Positions 33,838 to 35,018 of a stretch of 35,018 nucleotides of DNA are shown here, one piece after another. Source of the DNA: Candidatus Hydrogenedentota bacterium (GTDB lineage: Bacteria; Hydrogenedentota; Hydrogenedentia; Hydrogenedentales; JAEUWI01). The stretch lies in assembly GCA_016182605.1 (NCBI GenBank), contig JACPGE010000010.1, forward strand, positions 1-35,018. The letters run 5' to 3'. Numbering within the stretch: position 1 is the stretch's first letter; every line of letters starts with the position of its first letter. The notes under the pieces were generated by a model. The model was not told the origin of the DNA. It worked only from the letters and a program-made list of their open reading frames with translations, and did not search any database. A program made the position numbers and the translations under genes.

Positions 33838-34851
33838 ATGATGACCCGTATAAGCCCCCCCTTTCGACGTTTTTTTCTCGCTGGCGTGCTGCTGCTCGTG
33901 TCGGGTGTATCGTGGGGGGCCGTTTCGCCCGAGGGCTGCGCTGCCAGCGATCCCCGTGTGGGCCACGAAGCCAACTTCTCCACCCGTGCCCACGGCGTGA
34001 TGGGCAAGGCAAGCATCATCGACGATTGCACGATCCTCATCGAAAACTTCAACTACGACGGCGGCGGTATCGATGTGCGGGTATATGGCTTTCAGGACGA
34101 ACAACTCAACAACGGCATTTCCCTTTCGGAAGATCTCCGCAGAAGCACCCCCTATGCGGACGAAATGTTGATGGTGTCCCTGCCCGGGGGCGTGACGCTG
34201 GACGACGTTGCCGTGGTCAGTATCTGGTGTGTGGAAGCGGGCGTCAGCTTTGGCGAGGGCGCCTTCGCACCCGCCACGAATGGTGAAGGCGAGTTGTGTC
34301 CTCCCGTGACCACCACAACCTTTAATGTCACCGGCGTCCGGAATCTGACCGATTTTATCATCGATGGGCAGAACGATCCTGCCCTCTTTGTGCGTCGCGG
34401 GCTGACCTACACCTTTAACGTCTCCACACTTGGGCATCCCTTCAACATCAAATCTCAGTTGGGCAGCGGCTCCACCGGGCGCTTCAATAACGGCGTGACC
34501 AACAATGCTGCACAGCAGGGCACCGTCACCTTTGAAGTACCGCTGGACGCGCCGGATAACCTGTTCTATCAGTGCGGCGTGCATTTCAGCATGAACGGTA
34601 CCATCACCGTCTGCGATCAGGATTCCAGTGGCGAAGGAGAAGGCGAGGGAGAAGGAGAGGGAGAAGGCGAAGGAGAGGGCGAGGGAGAAGGAGAAGGAGA
34701 AGGAGAAGGAGAAGGAGAGATGCCTGACGGTTGCGCGGCGTACTTGCAAGCGAAGACGCCCTGGCAGCCCTTGGGAGATCTGCTGCTGACCTTCTTGGGT
34801 CTCGCGGTTCTTGTCGCATCTCGAAATCGATTCTCTTCCGGCGACCGCTAG
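33838..34851 (+). CDS. DM13 + amicyanin-like cupredoxin protein with a Gly-Glu linker and membrane tail
   Basis: This 337-aa protein has a signal peptide (~1-28). Residues ~30-125 resemble a DM13 domain (ANFSTRAHGVMGKASIIDD...DVRVYGFQ), a family proposed to act in redox. Residues ~155-262 form a cupredoxin with all type 1 copper ligands: His200 (LGHPF), Cys246, His249 and Met252 in CGVHFSM. The Cys-x2-His-x2-Met spacing is that of amicyanin. A (GE)15 linker (265-294) is followed by MPDGC, a single membrane span (~313-328) and a basic tail, which look like a C-terminal surface-sorting signal. AAGGAG lies 5 nt before the ATG at 33838; the next codon, ATG at 33841, is an equal choice. An electron-carrier role is likely. 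Confidence 0.8.
   Translation: MMTRISPPFRRFFLAGVLLLVSGVSWGAVSPEGCAASDPRVGHEANFSTRAHGVMGKASIIDDCTILIENFNYDGGGIDVRVYGFQDEQLNNGISLSEDLRRSTPYADEMLMVSLPGGVTLDDVAVVSIWCVEAGVSFGEGAFAPATNGEGELCPPVTTTTFNVTGVRNLTDFIIDGQNDPALFVRRGLTYTFNVSTLGHPFNIKSQLGSGSTGRFNNGVTNNAAQQGTVTFEVPLDAPDNLFYQCGVHFSMNGTITVCDQDSSGEGEGEGEGEGEGEGEGEGEGEGEGEGEGEMPDGCAAYLQAKTPWQPLGDLLLTFLGLAVLVASRNRFSSGDR
34630..34719 (+). repeat. Purine-rich GGN-GAR repeat coding for (Gly-Glu)15
   Basis: Ninety bases encode fifteen Gly-Glu pairs with mixed GGA/GGC and GAA/GAG codons. The last part, with the base after it (34681-34720), is an unbroken 40-base purine run with 6-bp periodicity. Such tracts can form triplex DNA and vary in length by slippage in multiples of six bases without breaking the frame. 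Confidence 0.9.
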
Positions 34852-35018
34852 GCCGGTAGCGGCGGCTTCCATCACGTTTCACTAGTGTCCGGTTGAGTTT
34901 TTCTCGTTCTGCCCCAAGTCATTGCTGAGCAATATATTAGGTGACACGTTTCGTTTTTTCGATTTCATCTTGCCCCTCCGTTTTGGTCATGATTTTTCCT
35001 TTTCGAGTCGAAAAGGAG
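34852..35018. other. AT-rich window end, possible mobile-element edge
   Basis: No gene is complete here. The sequence changes to AT-rich DNA from about 34886, where AGTGTCCGGTTGAG begins; TGTCCGGTTnA is a form seen at the ends of some IS4/IS1634-type elements, but no partner repeat is in view. A perfect palindrome with 10-bp arms TCCTTTTCGA/TCGAAAAGGA and a one-base centre spans 34997-35017. The last bases, AAAAGGAG, would make a good ribosome binding site for a gene starting just outside the window. Confidence 0.35.

Noticed and set aside
34604-34882. Minus-strand frame coding for a long leucine tract, and another coding for Ser-Phe repeats
   Set aside because: Both are the complement of the Gly-Glu codon repeat and have no supporting signals.

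Overview
The window looks like chromosomal DNA from a free-living, Gram-negative, aerobic heterotroph of the Planctomycetes/Lentisphaerae/Hydrogenedentota type. I favour Candidatus Hydrogenedentota, as an inference. The reasons are a PSD1-type cytochrome paired with a Tat-exported DUF1501 protein, a pseudopilin with an H-x-DG tail, a cytochrome c-copper monooxygenase fusion, a Gly-Glu repeat linker before a C-terminal membrane anchor, giant ASH/BACON-like lipoproteins, and an esterase/SMP-30/beta-helix catabolic block. No rRNA, tRNA, CRISPR array or complete insertion sequence was recognised.

Layout. 1-586 is a gene-poor repeat region. 587-1813 (-) is a secreted cytochrome c fused to a PHM-like type II copper monooxygenase. 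1916-3211 (+) is dinB, behind a near-consensus promoter that overlaps a 24-bp LexA-like palindrome, followed by a possible 22-aa microprotein. 3611-7023 (+) is a tight gltX - ROK sugar kinase - PfkB sugar kinase operon. 7147-16352 (-) is an operon of three lipoproteins: a small LRR protein and two giant von Willebrand A proteins built on ASH/BACON-like repeats. It has its own consensus promoter at 16449-16477 and ends at a strong terminator that faces the kinase operon. 16569-17300 holds a possible 63-aa protein, a 13-bp palindrome and a cluster of strong hairpins. 17313-19072 (-) is amt followed by a P-II regulator that lacks Tyr51. 19716-24406 (-) is a PSD1 cytochrome/DUF1501 pair, whose first gene may be leaderless. 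24697-25849 (+) is a pseudopilin behind a consensus promoter with nested TGACT repeats. 26008-33605 (+) is a series of exported proteins: a LolA-like protein, an alpha/beta hydrolase, a TetR regulator, a type B carboxylesterase, an SMP-30 lactonase and a parallel beta-helix protein. 33838-34851 (+) is a DM13-cupredoxin protein with a (GE)15 linker and a membrane tail. The last 130 bases are AT-rich and may be the edge of a mobile element.

How the genes fit together. Most of the window serves the cell envelope and periplasm. The exported hydrolases, lactonase and beta-helix protein would degrade esterified plant or algal polysaccharides, with a TetR repressor placed between the two esterases. 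The ROK and PfkB kinases would phosphorylate incoming sugars, and Amt/P-II handles ammonium. The least explained part is the LRR plus twin VWA lipoprotein operon. Its two large proteins share, beyond the VWA domain, a region with a DYIPRNxNR motif that I cannot assign to a family. It is the best candidate here for an undescribed surface adhesion or assembly system.
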